A stretch of DNA of 64,000 bases from Bradyrhizobium tropiciagri (GCF_018130505.1 NZ_JAFCKH010000003.1:496001-560000), one strand, 5' to 3'; positions 17,632-26,120 are shown, counted from the first letter of the stretch. Notes: a model not told the origin generated them from the letters alone. Numbers and translations: made by a program.

Positions 17632-18425
17632 TCGTCGCGCCCCAGATAGGCTTCGCGCACCAGGGGATCGCGCTGGATCTCCGCCGGCGCGCCAGTCGCG
17701 AGCATCACGCCCTGATCGATCATGACGATCCGATCGGCGATCGACATGATCAGGTCCATGTGATGCTCGATGACGACGAGCGCGAGCTTGCGCTTGCGCA
17801 GGCTGATGAGCACATCGGCGAGCTTCTTCATGTCGCCGCCGCTCAAACCTGCGGCCGGCTCGTCCAGCAGCAGGACCTTTGCGCCGGTGCCGTAGGCGAG
17901 CGCGACCGACAGCAGCCGCTGCACGCCATAGGGAATGTCGCCGGGCAACTGATGGTGGTACTGCGCGGCGATGCCGAAGAAATCGAGCAGTTGCGCGGCC
18001 GCCAGCTCGGCATGGCGGCGCGTCGCCATCTCGCGCCAGGGCATGAACAGCGAGGTCGCAAGATTGGCCGAATAGTCGCGGACGATCGCGGCCGCTGCGT
18101 TCTGCAGGACGGTCAGTTCGCCGAAGAAGGAATTCTGCTGGAAGGTGCGGCGCAGGCCGCGGCTGGCGAGGTCGAACGTCCGGACGCTGGAGACGTCGTT
18201 ATCTTCGAGGAAGACCCGCCCGCGGTGGCTGACCGCGTTGGTCACCGCGGCAAAGCAGCTGCTCTTGCCGGCGCCATTCGGTCCGATGATGCCGAGGATC
18301 TGGTCGGCATCGACCGACCAGCTCACATCACGCAGCGCAACCAGTGCGCCGTATTGCACCGTGAGGCTTTCGACGCGCAGCACAGCGGCTGCATCGCCTC
18401 GATGCGTTTCCCCGGAACTTGCCAC
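17628..18425 (-). CDS. liv-type ABC transporter ATP-binding protein (LivG family)
   Basis: 265 residues, first gene of the operon. Walker A GPNGAGKSS is at about 44-52 and Walker B is VLLLDEPAAGLSG. The signature region reads PYGVQRLLSVALAYGT rather than the canonical LSGGQ; LivG and urea-type ATPases often have such a variant. The C-terminal tail ending AYLGRDE is the LivG type. Gene order G-F-H-M-K, with the binding protein last, is complete, so this operon can make a whole importer. Confidence 0.88.
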   Translation of the reverse strand: MASSGETHRGDAAAVLRVESLTVQYGALVALRDVSWSVDADQILGIIGPNGAGKSSCFAAVTNAVSHRGRVFLEDNDVSSVRTFDLASRGLRRTFQQNSFFGELTVLQNAAAAIVRDYSANLATSLFMPWREMATRRHAELAAAQLLDFFGIAAQYHHQLPGDIPYGVQRLLSVALAYGTGAKVLLLDEPAAGLSGGDMKKLADVLISLRKRKLALVVIEHHMDLIMSIADRIVMIDQGVMLATGAPAEIQRDPLVREAYLGRDE

Positions 18426-18592
18426 GCGGCCCGTCCATCTTGCTTATTGGGCGCATTTGCCGCGCCAAATTCTTTGGTGCGTCACCCAACATCGCAATCC
18501 CGTGACGGTCAAGGGCGCATCGGCATCAATGCGCAGATCGTATTTCGGCTGACGGAAAACGTGAGGCCGACTGGCAAATTTGCCGCAAGAGC

Positions 18593-18625
18593 GCGGCCGG
18601 CAAAGCCATTTGCCTTGCCGGCCGC
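18593..18625 (-). terminator. hairpin downstream of the SMP-30-like gene
   Basis: GCGGCCGGCAA at 18593-18603 pairs perfectly with TTGCCGGCCGC at 18615-18625, loop 11 nt. It begins 26 bp past the stop (18651) of the minus-strand gene. The sequence beyond is not a clean U tract. Confidence 0.5.
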
Positions 18626-18650
18626 GGGGAGACGGCTTGTCGTTATCGTC

Positions 18651-19658
18651 TTACTTCGGCAGACCAACCGGCTTCAGTTCAAACGGTCCGGGGTCCTTCC
18701 CTTTGTTCTCGCCGATGATGTAGGACAGCTTGCCTTCGGCGACCCAGCCGACGCCGCCGACCTCGGTCACCGAGACCGGCTCGGCAAGGCCGTCCTTGAT
18801 GGTGTCGATCTCGGCCTGGTCGCCCTTCACCGTGACCTTGTCGAGCTTGCCGTTGCCCTCGATCAGCAGGAAGCCGTTGCCGTGGGCGCGCAGCGCGTCG
18901 GCATGGTCGAGCGGCCGCGACGGCTTCAGCTCCGTGACGGTGCCGGCCTTGCCGTCCTTGACCGCGACCCGGAACAGCTTTGCCGGAATGAAGGTCGTGA
19001 CATAGAGATTGCCGTCCGCACCAACTGCGATGCCGTCGAGCCCGACGCCGTCCTTGGCCGGTGCGAGCTGTGGATCGGTCGCGAAGGTCTCCAGCGCCGT
19101 GCCGCCGGGCTTCAGGCGGTAGACGAACGGGGCGAAGGAATCCGAGACATAGGCGCTGCCGTCGCCGCCGAGCGCGATGTCGTTGCAGAACGATTTCGGA
19201 TCGCTCAAAGCGAAGCTGCCCCTCGGCGTGCCGTTCTTCAGATCGAAGGTCTTCAGCCAGGCGCCCTTGGTCTCGCTCGGTCCGGTGACGCCCATCGCGC
19301 TGATGTCGTTGGAGCAGACATAGAGCGTGCCGGTCTTCTCGTCGGCGAGCACGCCGAGGATCGAGCGGCTGTCACCGGCGCCCGGCTTGACAAGCTGCTC
19401 CGGCTTACCGCCGGGCGCAATCCTGGTCACGCCGCCATTGTTGAAGCTGCCGACATAGAGCGCGCCGTCGGAGGTCGAGGTCACGCTCTCCGGATGGCTC
19501 CTGGCGGGGGCGCCGACGGGCGTCGTCTCGGCGCGCGCGAGGCCGGCCGGACATAGTGTAAGGACGATGGCCGCCGCGCGCAGCGTGGCTGCGCGGCGGA
19601 TCTTGAGCTGCTCTCCCTTTGCGTGCGGACATGCCGCATCGCCGTCTTGTTTTTTCAT
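18651..19658 (-). CDS. SMP-30/gluconolactonase-like exported beta-propeller protein
   Basis: 335 residues from the ATG at 19658 (AGGAAACG upstream). The N-terminus has a hydrophobic stretch RAAAIVLTLCPAGLARAE typical of a signal peptide after a basic leader. Repeated blades follow: SDGALYVGSFNNGGVTRI, DEKTGTLYVCSNDI, GDGSAYVSDSFAPFVYRL, and GADGNLYVTTF. This pattern fits the SMP-30/gluconolactonase or YVTN propeller families; metal ligands cannot be assigned by eye. It is divergent from the Cys-rich gene at 19841, with a Mo-box-like palindrome between them. Confidence 0.7.
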   Translation of the reverse strand: MKKQDGDAACPHAKGEQLKIRRAATLRAAAIVLTLCPAGLARAETTPVGAPARSHPESVTSTSDGALYVGSFNNGGVTRIAPGGKPEQLVKPGAGDSRSILGVLADEKTGTLYVCSNDISAMGVTGPSETKGAWLKTFDLKNGTPRGSFALSDPKSFCNDIALGGDGSAYVSDSFAPFVYRLKPGGTALETFATDPQLAPAKDGVGLDGIAVGADGNLYVTTFIPAKLFRVAVKDGKAGTVTELKPSRPLDHADALRAHGNGFLLIEGNGKLDKVTVKGDQAEIDTIKDGLAEPVSVTEVGGVGWVAEGKLSYIIGENKGKDPGPFELKPVGLPK

Positions 19659-19782
19659 GATCGCGTTTCCTGATGGGTCCCTGGTCCAGCCAGACAGGAA
19701 TTGTGCGGCGATCGATGCCGGTCGTTGGCCTTGTTGTGTGCTGGGTTCCCGACCGGATCGTTCACCCGCCTGCCTTGCCGTC

Positions 19783-19810
19783 ATCGATATATACGATAGT
19801 ATATAGCGAT
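19783..19810. promoter_or_regulatory. Mo-box-like palindrome (candidate ModE-family operator)
   Basis: ATCGATATATA (19783-19793), six bases CGATAG, then TATATAGCGAT (19800-19810). The arms are inverted repeats with 10 of 11 positions matching. The layout fits the Mo-box bound by ModE/MopA-type molybdate-responsive regulators (ATCGNTATATA-N6-TATATNNCGAT in Rhodobacter and E. coli sites). It ends 30 bp before the start codon of the small Cys-rich gene at 19841 and 124 bp before the start of the divergent propeller gene, so it is well placed to govern the first and possibly both. Confidence 0.6.
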
Positions 19811-19840
19811 GGCCAAGCAACCGATGGGAGAAGTCGCGGC

Positions 19841-20074
19841 ATGGAGCGGGAATTGACGACGCGGCAGCGATGCGTGTGTTGCGACGGCATCATCGAGGGA
19901 TTGACCGACGACGGCGCCATCGGCCTCGACGCACGCATCGGCCTGGTGTCTGATGAATGCGCCTTCGTTTGCAATGACTGCACCGCGCGCCTGATCCAGG
20001 CCGCGGCGTTGCGCAAGCGCGAGATGGTGCACCGGAAATGGCCAGCGCCCGGCCGCCGCGATCAGCGCCCGTAG
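19841..20074 (+). CDS. small Cys-rich protein (zinc-ribbon-like)
   Basis: 77 residues. GGGAGAAG precedes the ATG at 19841. Six cysteines fall in two groups: C11, C13, C14 (RCVCCDG) and C40, C44, C47 (DECAFVCNDC). This looks like a zinc ribbon or another small metal-binding fold, but no named family is recognised. The tail is basic and proline-rich. The TAG stop lies inside an interspersed palindromic repeat, so the last residues may have been altered by repeat insertion. The Mo-box-like site just upstream suggests molybdate-linked control. Confidence 0.65.
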   Translation: MERELTTRQRCVCCDGIIEGLTDDGAIGLDARIGLVSDECAFVCNDCTARLIQAAALRKREMVHRKWPAPGRRDQRP

Positions 20075-20156
20075 GATGGGTGGAGCGCAGCGATACCCAT
20101 CATCTCATTCCACGGGGATAGAAGGATGGGTATCGCTTCGCTCCACCCATCCTACG
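20070..20156. repeat. interspersed palindromic element, family A, copy 1
   Basis: CGTAGGATGGGTGGAGCGCA and GCGATACCCATCA begin at 20070; the inverted half GATGGGTATCGCTTCGCTCC then ACCCATCCTACG ends at 20156. The spacer between halves is about 20 bp. Other copies lie at 34776-34861 and 49111-49195. A half copy of family C (ATCCGGGCTACG) follows at about 20160. Confidence 0.85.
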
Positions 20157-20191
20157 CTTCATCCGGGCTACGAAGGCGTCAATCGCCACTC

Positions 20192-21484
20192 TCAGTCGGG
20201 AGTGAACGCGTCGTAGACCAGCTTCTTGAACACCGGCAGGATGCGCTGACGCTCGTTCTGGGTCTGCTCCAGCATGATGTAGACCATGTCGAGCGTCGGA
20301 TCGACGCCGAAATAGGTGCCGCTGCCGCTGTCCCATTTCAGTTCGCCGATCAAGCCGGGCGGCGGCGGTTTTGCAATGCCGGGATCGGTGCGCATGGCGA
20401 TGCCGTAGCCGTAGCCGAAGCCGTCGCCGGGGAAATACCAGTAGTCGCGGCCGACGCCGGAGCCCGGCCCGATGTGGTCGGTTGTCATGTCCTTGAACGC
20501 GGCTGGGCTGAGATAGCGCTTGCCGTCGAGCTCGCCGCGGTTGAGCAGCATCTGCGCAAAGCGGGCATAGTCCGTAATGGTCGAGACCAGCCCGCCGCCG
20601 CCGGATTCCCATTCCGGATGGGCGCGGCGGTCGCGCTCGGCGGCGAGCAGGATCGTGTCCGTCGGCAGCGGCTCCGCCATCCGCGCGCGCTCGTCGGCGG
20701 AATCGAGCACGTACTTCGTGTCCTTCATCCGCATCGGATCGAAGATGCGCTGCTTCTCGAACTGGTACAGCGTCTTCCCGGTGATGACCTCGATCACCCG
20801 TCCGAGCACGTCGGTGGAATGGCCGTAGCGCCACATCGTTCCGGGCTGCCGCGACAGCGGCAGTTTGGCCAGGCGCGCGACGAACTCCTTGTTGTCGAAC
20901 TTGCCGTCGAACAGATGCCCTTCGTGGTAGAGCTTCTGGATCCAGTCGGCGCCGATATATTCGTAAGTGATGCCCGAGGTCTGCCGCATGATGTCCTCGA
21001 TGGTCACCGGGCGGATCGGCGGCTCCAGCTTCAGGTCGCTGATGTTGTTGTCGTTCGGCGGCTCGATGCCGACCTTCACGTCGGCGAAGGCCGGAATGTA
21101 TTTCGACAGCGGGTCCTTGGGCGACAGCTTGCCTTCGTCGACCAGCATCATCGCGGCGACGCTGGTGATCGGCTTGGTCATCGAATGCAGTGCGAAGATC
21201 GTGTCCACCGTCATCGGCGCCTTGGTGGTGACGTCACGATAGCCGAAGGTCTTCAGATAGACCGGCTTGCCGTGCTGCTGGATCAGGATCACGGCGCCGG
21301 GCAGCCGGCCGCTGTTGACCTCCTCGTTGAACAGCGCGGTGATGCGCTCGAGCTTCGCGGGCGACGGCGAGGGAACGTCGGCGGCGCGCGCGGCGGCGAT
21401 TGTGACGAGCGCAAGACATGCCGTCACCGCGGCGCGGGACGCGCGTGCCGCAAGCTGGATCGCCCGGTCGAATCTGCGTGACAT
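20192..21484 (-). CDS. beta-lactamase-fold serine hydrolase (esterase VIII-like)
   Basis: 430 residues from the ATG at 21484; a longer frame to 21598 is less likely since a signal peptide (about 11-35, ending AAARAAD) begins properly here. S101-M-T-K104 is the nucleophile motif and Y220-G-H (WRYGHSTDVLGRV) the second. DxxF... and the WESGGGGLVSTITDYARF segment are typical of the PF00144 esterase/hydrolase branch. It is probably periplasmic. It is not closely alike in motifs to the hydrolase at 8050, so the two are unlikely recent duplicates. Confidence 0.82.
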   Translation of the reverse strand: MSRRFDRAIQLAARASRAAVTACLALVTIAAARAADVPSPSPAKLERITALFNEEVNSGRLPGAVILIQQHGKPVYLKTFGYRDVTTKAPMTVDTIFALHSMTKPITSVAAMMLVDEGKLSPKDPLSKYIPAFADVKVGIEPPNDNNISDLKLEPPIRPVTIEDIMRQTSGITYEYIGADWIQKLYHEGHLFDGKFDNKEFVARLAKLPLSRQPGTMWRYGHSTDVLGRVIEVITGKTLYQFEKQRIFDPMRMKDTKYVLDSADERARMAEPLPTDTILLAAERDRRAHPEWESGGGGLVSTITDYARFAQMLLNRGELDGKRYLSPAAFKDMTTDHIGPGSGVGRDYWYFPGDGFGYGYGIAMRTDPGIAKPPPPGLIGELKWDSGSGTYFGVDPTLDMVYIMLEQTQNERQRILPVFKKLVYDAFTPD

Positions 21485-21659
21485 TTGAAAGCGCCGCCCT
21501 GCCTGATGCCCTGAATATGGAGTATTAGCGCGGGCGTCGCGCGCAACATAGTCACTTTCCTGCGGCATTATTTCAGGTCTGCACGATCGGTATGGCATCC
21601 TGCCGGGCTGCGTGGAGACCTTCCGGATGGGTGCCGCGGGCCGTCACCTGTCACGAGCC

Positions 21660-23036
21660 CTACACGATCTGCCGCGCGCCCGCTTGCGCCTTCACCGCGT
21701 GCGACAGCACCTGCAGTGCCTGGCTCAACTCGGCCCGGTTGCGCGCGGCGCCGAGCGAGACGCGCAGGCCGCGCGGCGCGGCGTCGCCGACCGCGAACGC
21801 ATCCTCGCCGACCACGGCGAGGCCGTTGCGCATCAGATGCGACAGCAGGTCGGTGCCGCCGAACTGTTTCGGCAGCGGCATCCAGAGATGGTGGCTGGCC
21901 GGCCGCGCCGCATAGGTCACGCCCTTGAGGAAGCGCGCCGCCAGTTGCTGGCGTGCCGAAGCCTCGTTGCGGACGGCGCGGATGATCTCGCTTGCGACGC
22001 CGGAGCGCAGCCACTGGGTGACGAGAGCGACCATCAGCGACGGCGGCATCTGCATCGTCGCCTGCAGGCCGGCCCGCATCTGCTGTTCGGCGTCGGCGTC
22101 GGGCGCCAACAGGTACGCAACGCGCAGGGCCGGCGCGATGCACTTTGCGATGCTCAGCGCATAGTATGTGCGTTCGGGAATCAGCGTCGCGATCGGCGCC
22201 ATCTGCGGCTCCAGGGGGCCGTAGACGTCGTCCTCGATCAGCACGCAGCCGCGCTTCCTGATGATGTCGGCGACCGCCTTGCGCCTGGCGGCACTCATCG
22301 TCGCGGTGGTCGGGTTGTGCTGCGTGGGGACCAGATAAACCACCTTCGGCTTGTGCTTGCGGCAGGCCTCGTCGAGCGCGTCTGGGCGGATGCCCTCGGC
22401 GTCCATCGCGACGCCGGCGAGCCGGACATCGAGCCGTGCCGCCGCGGCCTTGATGCCCGGAAAGGTCAGGGCCTCCGTGACCACGACGTCGCCGGGCGAG
22501 GTCAGCGCGAGCAGGGCGTTGAAGATGATCGCCTGCGATCCCGGGAAGATCACGATGCGCTCGCTCGATGCCTGCGGCAGGCGCGGCTGCAGCCAGTCGG
22601 CCGCGACCTCGCGCTCATCGACGGCGCCGCCGGGGCGCGCGTAACCGAGATAGGCTGAGAAGCCGGCCTCGGACCGGATGGTGGCCAAACCCTGCGCGAT
22701 GCGCAGATCGAGATTAGCCTCGACCGGCTGCGGCGGCAGGTTCATCGACAGGTCGATGTTGATCGGGGCGGGCAGGTCGGACGCGGCACGCGCCGTGGTC
22801 TCGGAGACGAAGGTGCCCTGGCCGACGCGCGCATCGAGCAGGCCGCGCCGCCGCGCCTCGCCATAGGCGCGCGTGACCGTGGTGAGATCGATATCGAGCG
22901 CCGAGGCCAGCGCTCGGTGGGTCGGCAGCCGCTGGCCGCGCACTAGCCGGCCGCTGGCGATGTCGGATGCCAGCGCGTCGACGATACGCAGGAACATCGG
23001 GCCCTGCCATTCCGAAACCGTAGGGATCCAATCCAT
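21660..23036 (-). CDS. MocR-type GntR regulator with aminotransferase domain
   Basis: 458 residues from the ATG at 23036. The N-terminal GntR winged helix (about 15-80) has LPTHRALASALDIDLTTVTRAY and VGQGTFV. The rest is a fold-type I aminotransferase domain with NPTTAT, IEDDVYGPLEP and the PLP lysine K298 (LSIAKCIAPALR). Such proteins sense PLP or an amino compound and regulate a divergent gene. Here the divergent neighbour, 49 bp away, is the DUF983 gene, but a link between them is only positional. Confidence 0.88.
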   Translation of the reverse strand: MDWIPTVSEWQGPMFLRIVDALASDIASGRLVRGQRLPTHRALASALDIDLTTVTRAYGEARRRGLLDARVGQGTFVSETTARAASDLPAPINIDLSMNLPPQPVEANLDLRIAQGLATIRSEAGFSAYLGYARPGGAVDEREVAADWLQPRLPQASSERIVIFPGSQAIIFNALLALTSPGDVVVTEALTFPGIKAAAARLDVRLAGVAMDAEGIRPDALDEACRKHKPKVVYLVPTQHNPTTATMSAARRKAVADIIRKRGCVLIEDDVYGPLEPQMAPIATLIPERTYYALSIAKCIAPALRVAYLLAPDADAEQQMRAGLQATMQMPPSLMVALVTQWLRSGVASEIIRAVRNEASARQQLAARFLKGVTYAARPASHHLWMPLPKQFGGTDLLSHLMRNGLAVVGEDAFAVGDAAPRGLRVSLGAARNRAELSQALQVLSHAVKAQAGARQIV

Positions 23037-23084
23037 GCAATTTGACGCTTTGTCTTTGATTGTAGGTCTCGCGAGGCATATTGT

Positions 23085-23540
23085 ATGGATCATCAGATCA
23101 GGTCAAGGATGACGACGATGACCGAGACGGTTTCCCTCCCCAAGGCGATGATGCGCGGTTTCACGATGAAGTGCCCGAACTGCGGGCGCGGCCATCTGTT
23201 CGGGCGGTTCCTGAAGGTGGTCGATCATTGCGAGGTCTGCCACGAGGATTACACCCCGCAGCGCGCTGACGATTTTCCGGCCTATCTCGTGATCGTCGTG
23301 GTCGGCCACGTCGTGGTCCCGGCGCTGCTCTGGATGGAGATGACCTACGCGCCGCCGGCCTGGCTGCAGCTCGCGATCTGGCTGCCGGTGACCCTGTTCA
23401 GCGCGCTCGGCCTGTTGCAACCGACCAAGGGCGCGATCGTAGGCCTGCAGTGGCAGCTCGGCATGGAGGGGTTCGCTGCGACCCGGCAGCGCGCGGTGGC
23501 AACCGTGCGGGCGGCCGTCGGGCGCACCCGGGAAGCCTGA
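23085..23540 (+). CDS. DUF983 family protein
   Basis: 151 residues. An N-terminal zinc-binding-like half has CPNCGRGHLFGRFLKV and CEVCHEDY (two C-x2-C pairs), and two membrane helices follow (AYLVIVVVGHVVVPALLW and LAIWLPVTLFSALGLL). This is the DUF983 layout, common in alphaproteobacteria and of unknown function. Starts at 23109 or 23118 are also possible; 23085 is given because GCGAGG lies 10 bp upstream. Confidence 0.78.
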   Translation: MDHQIRSRMTTMTETVSLPKAMMRGFTMKCPNCGRGHLFGRFLKVVDHCEVCHEDYTPQRADDFPAYLVIVVVGHVVVPALLWMEMTYAPPAWLQLAIWLPVTLFSALGLLQPTKGAIVGLQWQLGMEGFAATRQRAVATVRAAVGRTREA

Positions 23541-23553
23541 CGCGAAAGCACTT

Positions 23554-23640
23554 CGTAGGGTGGGCAAAGCGCAGCGTGCCCACCATCACGAGCACATCGT
23601 AAATGGTGGGCACGTCGCTGCGTTCTTTTGCCCACCCGAC
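23554..23640. repeat. interspersed palindromic element, family B, copy 1
   Basis: CGTAGGGTGGGCAAAGCGCA with GCGTGCCCACCATCACGAGC faces GGTGGGCACGTCGCTGCG and TTTGCCCACCC. It fills most of the gap between the DUF983 and MBL-fold genes. Copy 2 is at 24685-24769, on the other side of the MBL-fold gene. Confidence 0.85.
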
Positions 23641-23684
23641 AGCCTGCATCGACATGTTGATCTGCAACGTGACGGGAGATTCCC

Positions 23685-24653
23685 ATGGATTCACGGCATG
23701 AAAAGCTGATCTCGCGCCGCCACTTCTGTCTGTGCTGCACAGGCGCGGCTCTTGCCACCGCCAGTGGTTGGCTCTCACCGCGCGAGGCGTACGCGGAAGC
23801 GCGTGGCCTCGTGACCCTCATCAAGGACAGTGCGGCGACTTCGCCGATCACTACGCATAAGCTGCGCGGCAACGTGACCGTGCTCGAGGGCTCCGGCGGC
23901 AACATTGCCGTCCTGTCGGGCCCGGACGGGAAGGTGCTCGTCGACGCGGGAATCAGTGTCTCCCGGCCACAGCTCAGCAAGGCGCTGTCCGCACTTGGCT
24001 CCGAGCCGGTGACACACCTGATCAACACGCATTGGCACTTCGATCACGCCAACGGAAACGACTGGCTGCACTCGGTCGGCGCAAAGATCATTGCCCACGA
24101 GAACACCCGCAAGCATCTTGCCGAGGTTCAGCGCGTGGAAGACTGGGATTACAATTTCCTGCCGTTACCGGCGGGTGGGATACCCAGCGAGGTCATCAGC
24201 GCGAACCGCACATTCAAGTTCAACGGCGCGTCCGTCGAGTTGAAGCCGTTCAAGCCCGCCCACACCGATGGCGATCTGTCGGTCACCTTCGGGGAAGCCG
24301 ACATCATGCACGTCGGCGACACCTACTGGAACGGAATTTACCCCTTCATCGACTATTCGACCGGCGGAAGCATCGATGGAATGATTGCCGCATCGGACGC
24401 AAATCTGGCGGCGGCAACGGACAAGACCGTGATCATTCCCGGACACGGCAATCCGGTCAGCAATAAAGCGGAGCTCAAGGCGTTTCGCGACATGCTTGTC
24501 GACATCAGGAACAATGTCGCGGCGTTGAAGAAGGCAGGGCGCAGCCTGGAAGAGACGATCGCCGCCAAGCCGACGGCCGCGCACGACGACAAGTTCGGCC
24601 GGTTTCTGATCGATCCGCCGTTCTTCACGAGGCTCGTCTACGAAGGCGTGTGA
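23685..24653 (+). CDS. Tat-exported metallo-beta-lactamase-fold hydrolase
   Basis: 322 residues. The N-terminus LISRRHFCLCCTGAALATA carries a twin-arginine (R11-R12) leader, cleaved near AYAEA. The metal motif HxHxDH is H116-W-H-F-D-H121, with later ligand candidates in HTDGDLSV, HVGDTYW and IPGHGNPV. This is the MBL-fold superfamily with two metal sites; substrate not known. Family B repeats flank the gene on both sides. Confidence 0.85.
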   Translation: MDSRHEKLISRRHFCLCCTGAALATASGWLSPREAYAEARGLVTLIKDSAATSPITTHKLRGNVTVLEGSGGNIAVLSGPDGKVLVDAGISVSRPQLSKALSALGSEPVTHLINTHWHFDHANGNDWLHSVGAKIIAHENTRKHLAEVQRVEDWDYNFLPLPAGGIPSEVISANRTFKFNGASVELKPFKPAHTDGDLSVTFGEADIMHVGDTYWNGIYPFIDYSTGGSIDGMIAASDANLAAATDKTVIIPGHGNPVSNKAELKAFRDMLVDIRNNVAALKKAGRSLEETIAAKPTAAHDDKFGRFLIDPPFFTRLVYEGV

Positions 24654-24684
24654 TGACGTTCTCCGTCACCAAGGCGGCGAGTTT

Positions 24685-24769
24685 GTAGGGTAGGCAAAGC
24701 GAAGCGTGCCCACCATCACGAGCACGCCGCGGAGGGTGGACACGTCGCTACGCTCCTTTGCCCACCCTG
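24685..24769. repeat. interspersed palindromic element, family B, copy 2
   Basis: GTAGGGTAGGCAAAGCGAAG and GCGTGCCCACCATCACGAGC face GGTGGACACGTCGCTACG and TTTGCCCACCCT. The copy is slightly diverged from the one at 23554. Both copies keep the CACCATCACGAGCAC segment between the arms, so they share more than the hairpin arms. Confidence 0.85.
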
Positions 24770-24777
24770 CAAAATCT

Positions 24778-24867
24778 CGTAGCCCGGATGGAGCGAAGCG
24801 CAATCCGGGGCAGGCCTATCCATGGTGAGAGCGGCCCCGGATTGCGCTGCGCTGCATCCGGGCTACG
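24778..24867. repeat. interspersed palindromic element, family C
   Basis: CGTAGCCCGGATGGAGCGAA then GCGCAATCCGGGG faces CCCCGGATTGCGCTGCGC then TGCATCCGGGCTACG. It lies directly next to the family B copy, so two unlike palindromic units sit in tandem between the MBL-fold gene and the exporter gene that converges on it. Confidence 0.85.
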
Positions 24868-24872
24868 GATCA

Positions 24873-26120
24873 TCAAACCGGATGATGATGCGGCCGGAAC
24901 ATGCGGCCGCGTTCCGTCACCAGCACGACGGCGAGCGCGGCCAGCGTGCAGAGGAAGAAGCCGGTCGCGAACGGCAGCAGCGTGCCGTCGTAGTCCTGGC
25001 CGATCGTGGTGCCGATGCCGATCCCGAGCAGCGTGGTGATGGTGCCGTAGAGCGATGAGGCGGTGCCGGCGATCTTGCCCTGGGGCTCCATCGCGAGCGC
25101 GGTGAAGTTTGCCATCATCAGGCCGAACGCGAACATCATCAGCATCGACAGCGCCATGAACAGCGGCAGCGACAGCATGTCGAGCTTGACCGCGAGCAGC
25201 AGCGCGCCGGCGACCACCGCAAAGCCGGTCAGCGCGGCGTGCGAGATCACGCGCATGCCGATGCGGCCGACGATCCGCGCATTGAGGAAGCCGGCGATCG
25301 CGACGCCGACGGCGCAGGCTGCGAAGGCGACCGGGAAGTAGTGTCCGAGCTTGAATATCTCGGTGAACACCTGCTGCGAACAGAACACGAAGGCGAACAG
25401 CGAGCCCTGCACGCCGCCGGCGGCGAGCGCATAGCCGAAGGTCTGGCGGTTGGTCACGGTCTGGCGGAACGCCGATACCACCTCGGGGATCGCCAGCGAC
25501 TTGCGATTCTCCGGCGCCAACGTCTCCGGCATGCGCAGCGCGCTCCAGGCCAGCGCGATGACGCCATAGACCATCAGCACCACGAAGATGCCGTGCCAGT
25601 GCGTCAGCAGCATCACCGCCTGTCCGAATGACGGGGCGATCACGGGTACCGCGATGAACACCATCATCGCCAGCGACATCACGCTCGCCATCCGCCGTCC
25701 GGCGTAGCAGTCGCGCACGATCGAGGTCGCGATCACGCGGGTCGCCGCGGTGCCGAGGCCCTGCAGCGCGCGCGCCAGCAGCAGCGTCTCGAACGAGGGC
25801 GCCATCACCGCGAGCAGACCGGCGATGGTGTAGACGGTCATGCCGCCGAGCAGCACCGGGCGACGGCCGAAGCGGTCCGACAGCGGGCCCATGACGAACT
25901 GGCCGACCCCGAAGCCGACCAGGAAGATCGACAGCACCATCTGCGGCCGGTTGGCGTCGGCGATCGCAAACGCGGAACGGATGTTCGGCAGCGCCGGCAG
26001 CATCATGTCCATCGCCAGCGGGTTCAGCGCCATGATGGATGCGATAACGACGACGAATTCGGGAAAGCCCATCGGGCGGTGGCCTGAGGAAACCCAGGCA
26101 TCGGCATTGATATCGGACAC
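24873..26120 (-). CDS. Bcr/CflA-family MFS drug exporter
   Basis: 415 residues, 12 predicted membrane helices. The loop motif GPLSDRFGRRPVLLGG at about 78-93 is the MFS motif A, and ALQGLGTAATRVIATSIVRD fits the Bcr/CflA branch (DHA1). It would export a drug-like compound with proton antiport. The N-terminus MALNPLAMDMMLPALPNI fits the Bcr/CflA motif (membrane strand with D and M residues). The gene is on the same strand as the racemase-like gene upstream but 104 bp away, so a shared transcript is possible but unclear. Confidence 0.87.
   Translation of the reverse strand: MSDINADAWVSSGHRPMGFPEFVVVIASIMALNPLAMDMMLPALPNIRSAFAIADANRPQMVLSIFLVGFGVGQFVMGPLSDRFGRRPVLLGGMTVYTIAGLLAVMAPSFETLLLARALQGLGTAATRVIATSIVRDCYAGRRMASVMSLAMMVFIAVPVIAPSFGQAVMLLTHWHGIFVVLMVYGVIALAWSALRMPETLAPENRKSLAIPEVVSAFRQTVTNRQTFGYALAAGGVQGSLFAFVFCSQQVFTEIFKLGHYFPVAFAACAVGVAIAGFLNARIVGRIGMRVISHAALTGFAVVAGALLLAVKLDMLSLPLFMALSMLMMFAFGLMMANFTALAMEPQGKIAGTASSLYGTITTLLGIGIGTTIGQDYDGTLLPFATGFFLCTLAALAVVLVTERGRMFRPHHHPV

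Noticed and set aside
13889..18425. The liv-type operon as a urea transporter
   Set aside because: Gene order and sizes fit a generic liv-type importer, and no urease or urea-specific gene is nearby, so no substrate was assigned.
8050..21484. The two serine hydrolases (8050-9180, 20192-21484) as AmpC beta-lactamases
   Set aside because: They have S-x-x-K but lack the standard Y-x-N and KTG motifs and no ampR-like gene is adjacent, so an antibiotic resistance claim is not supported.
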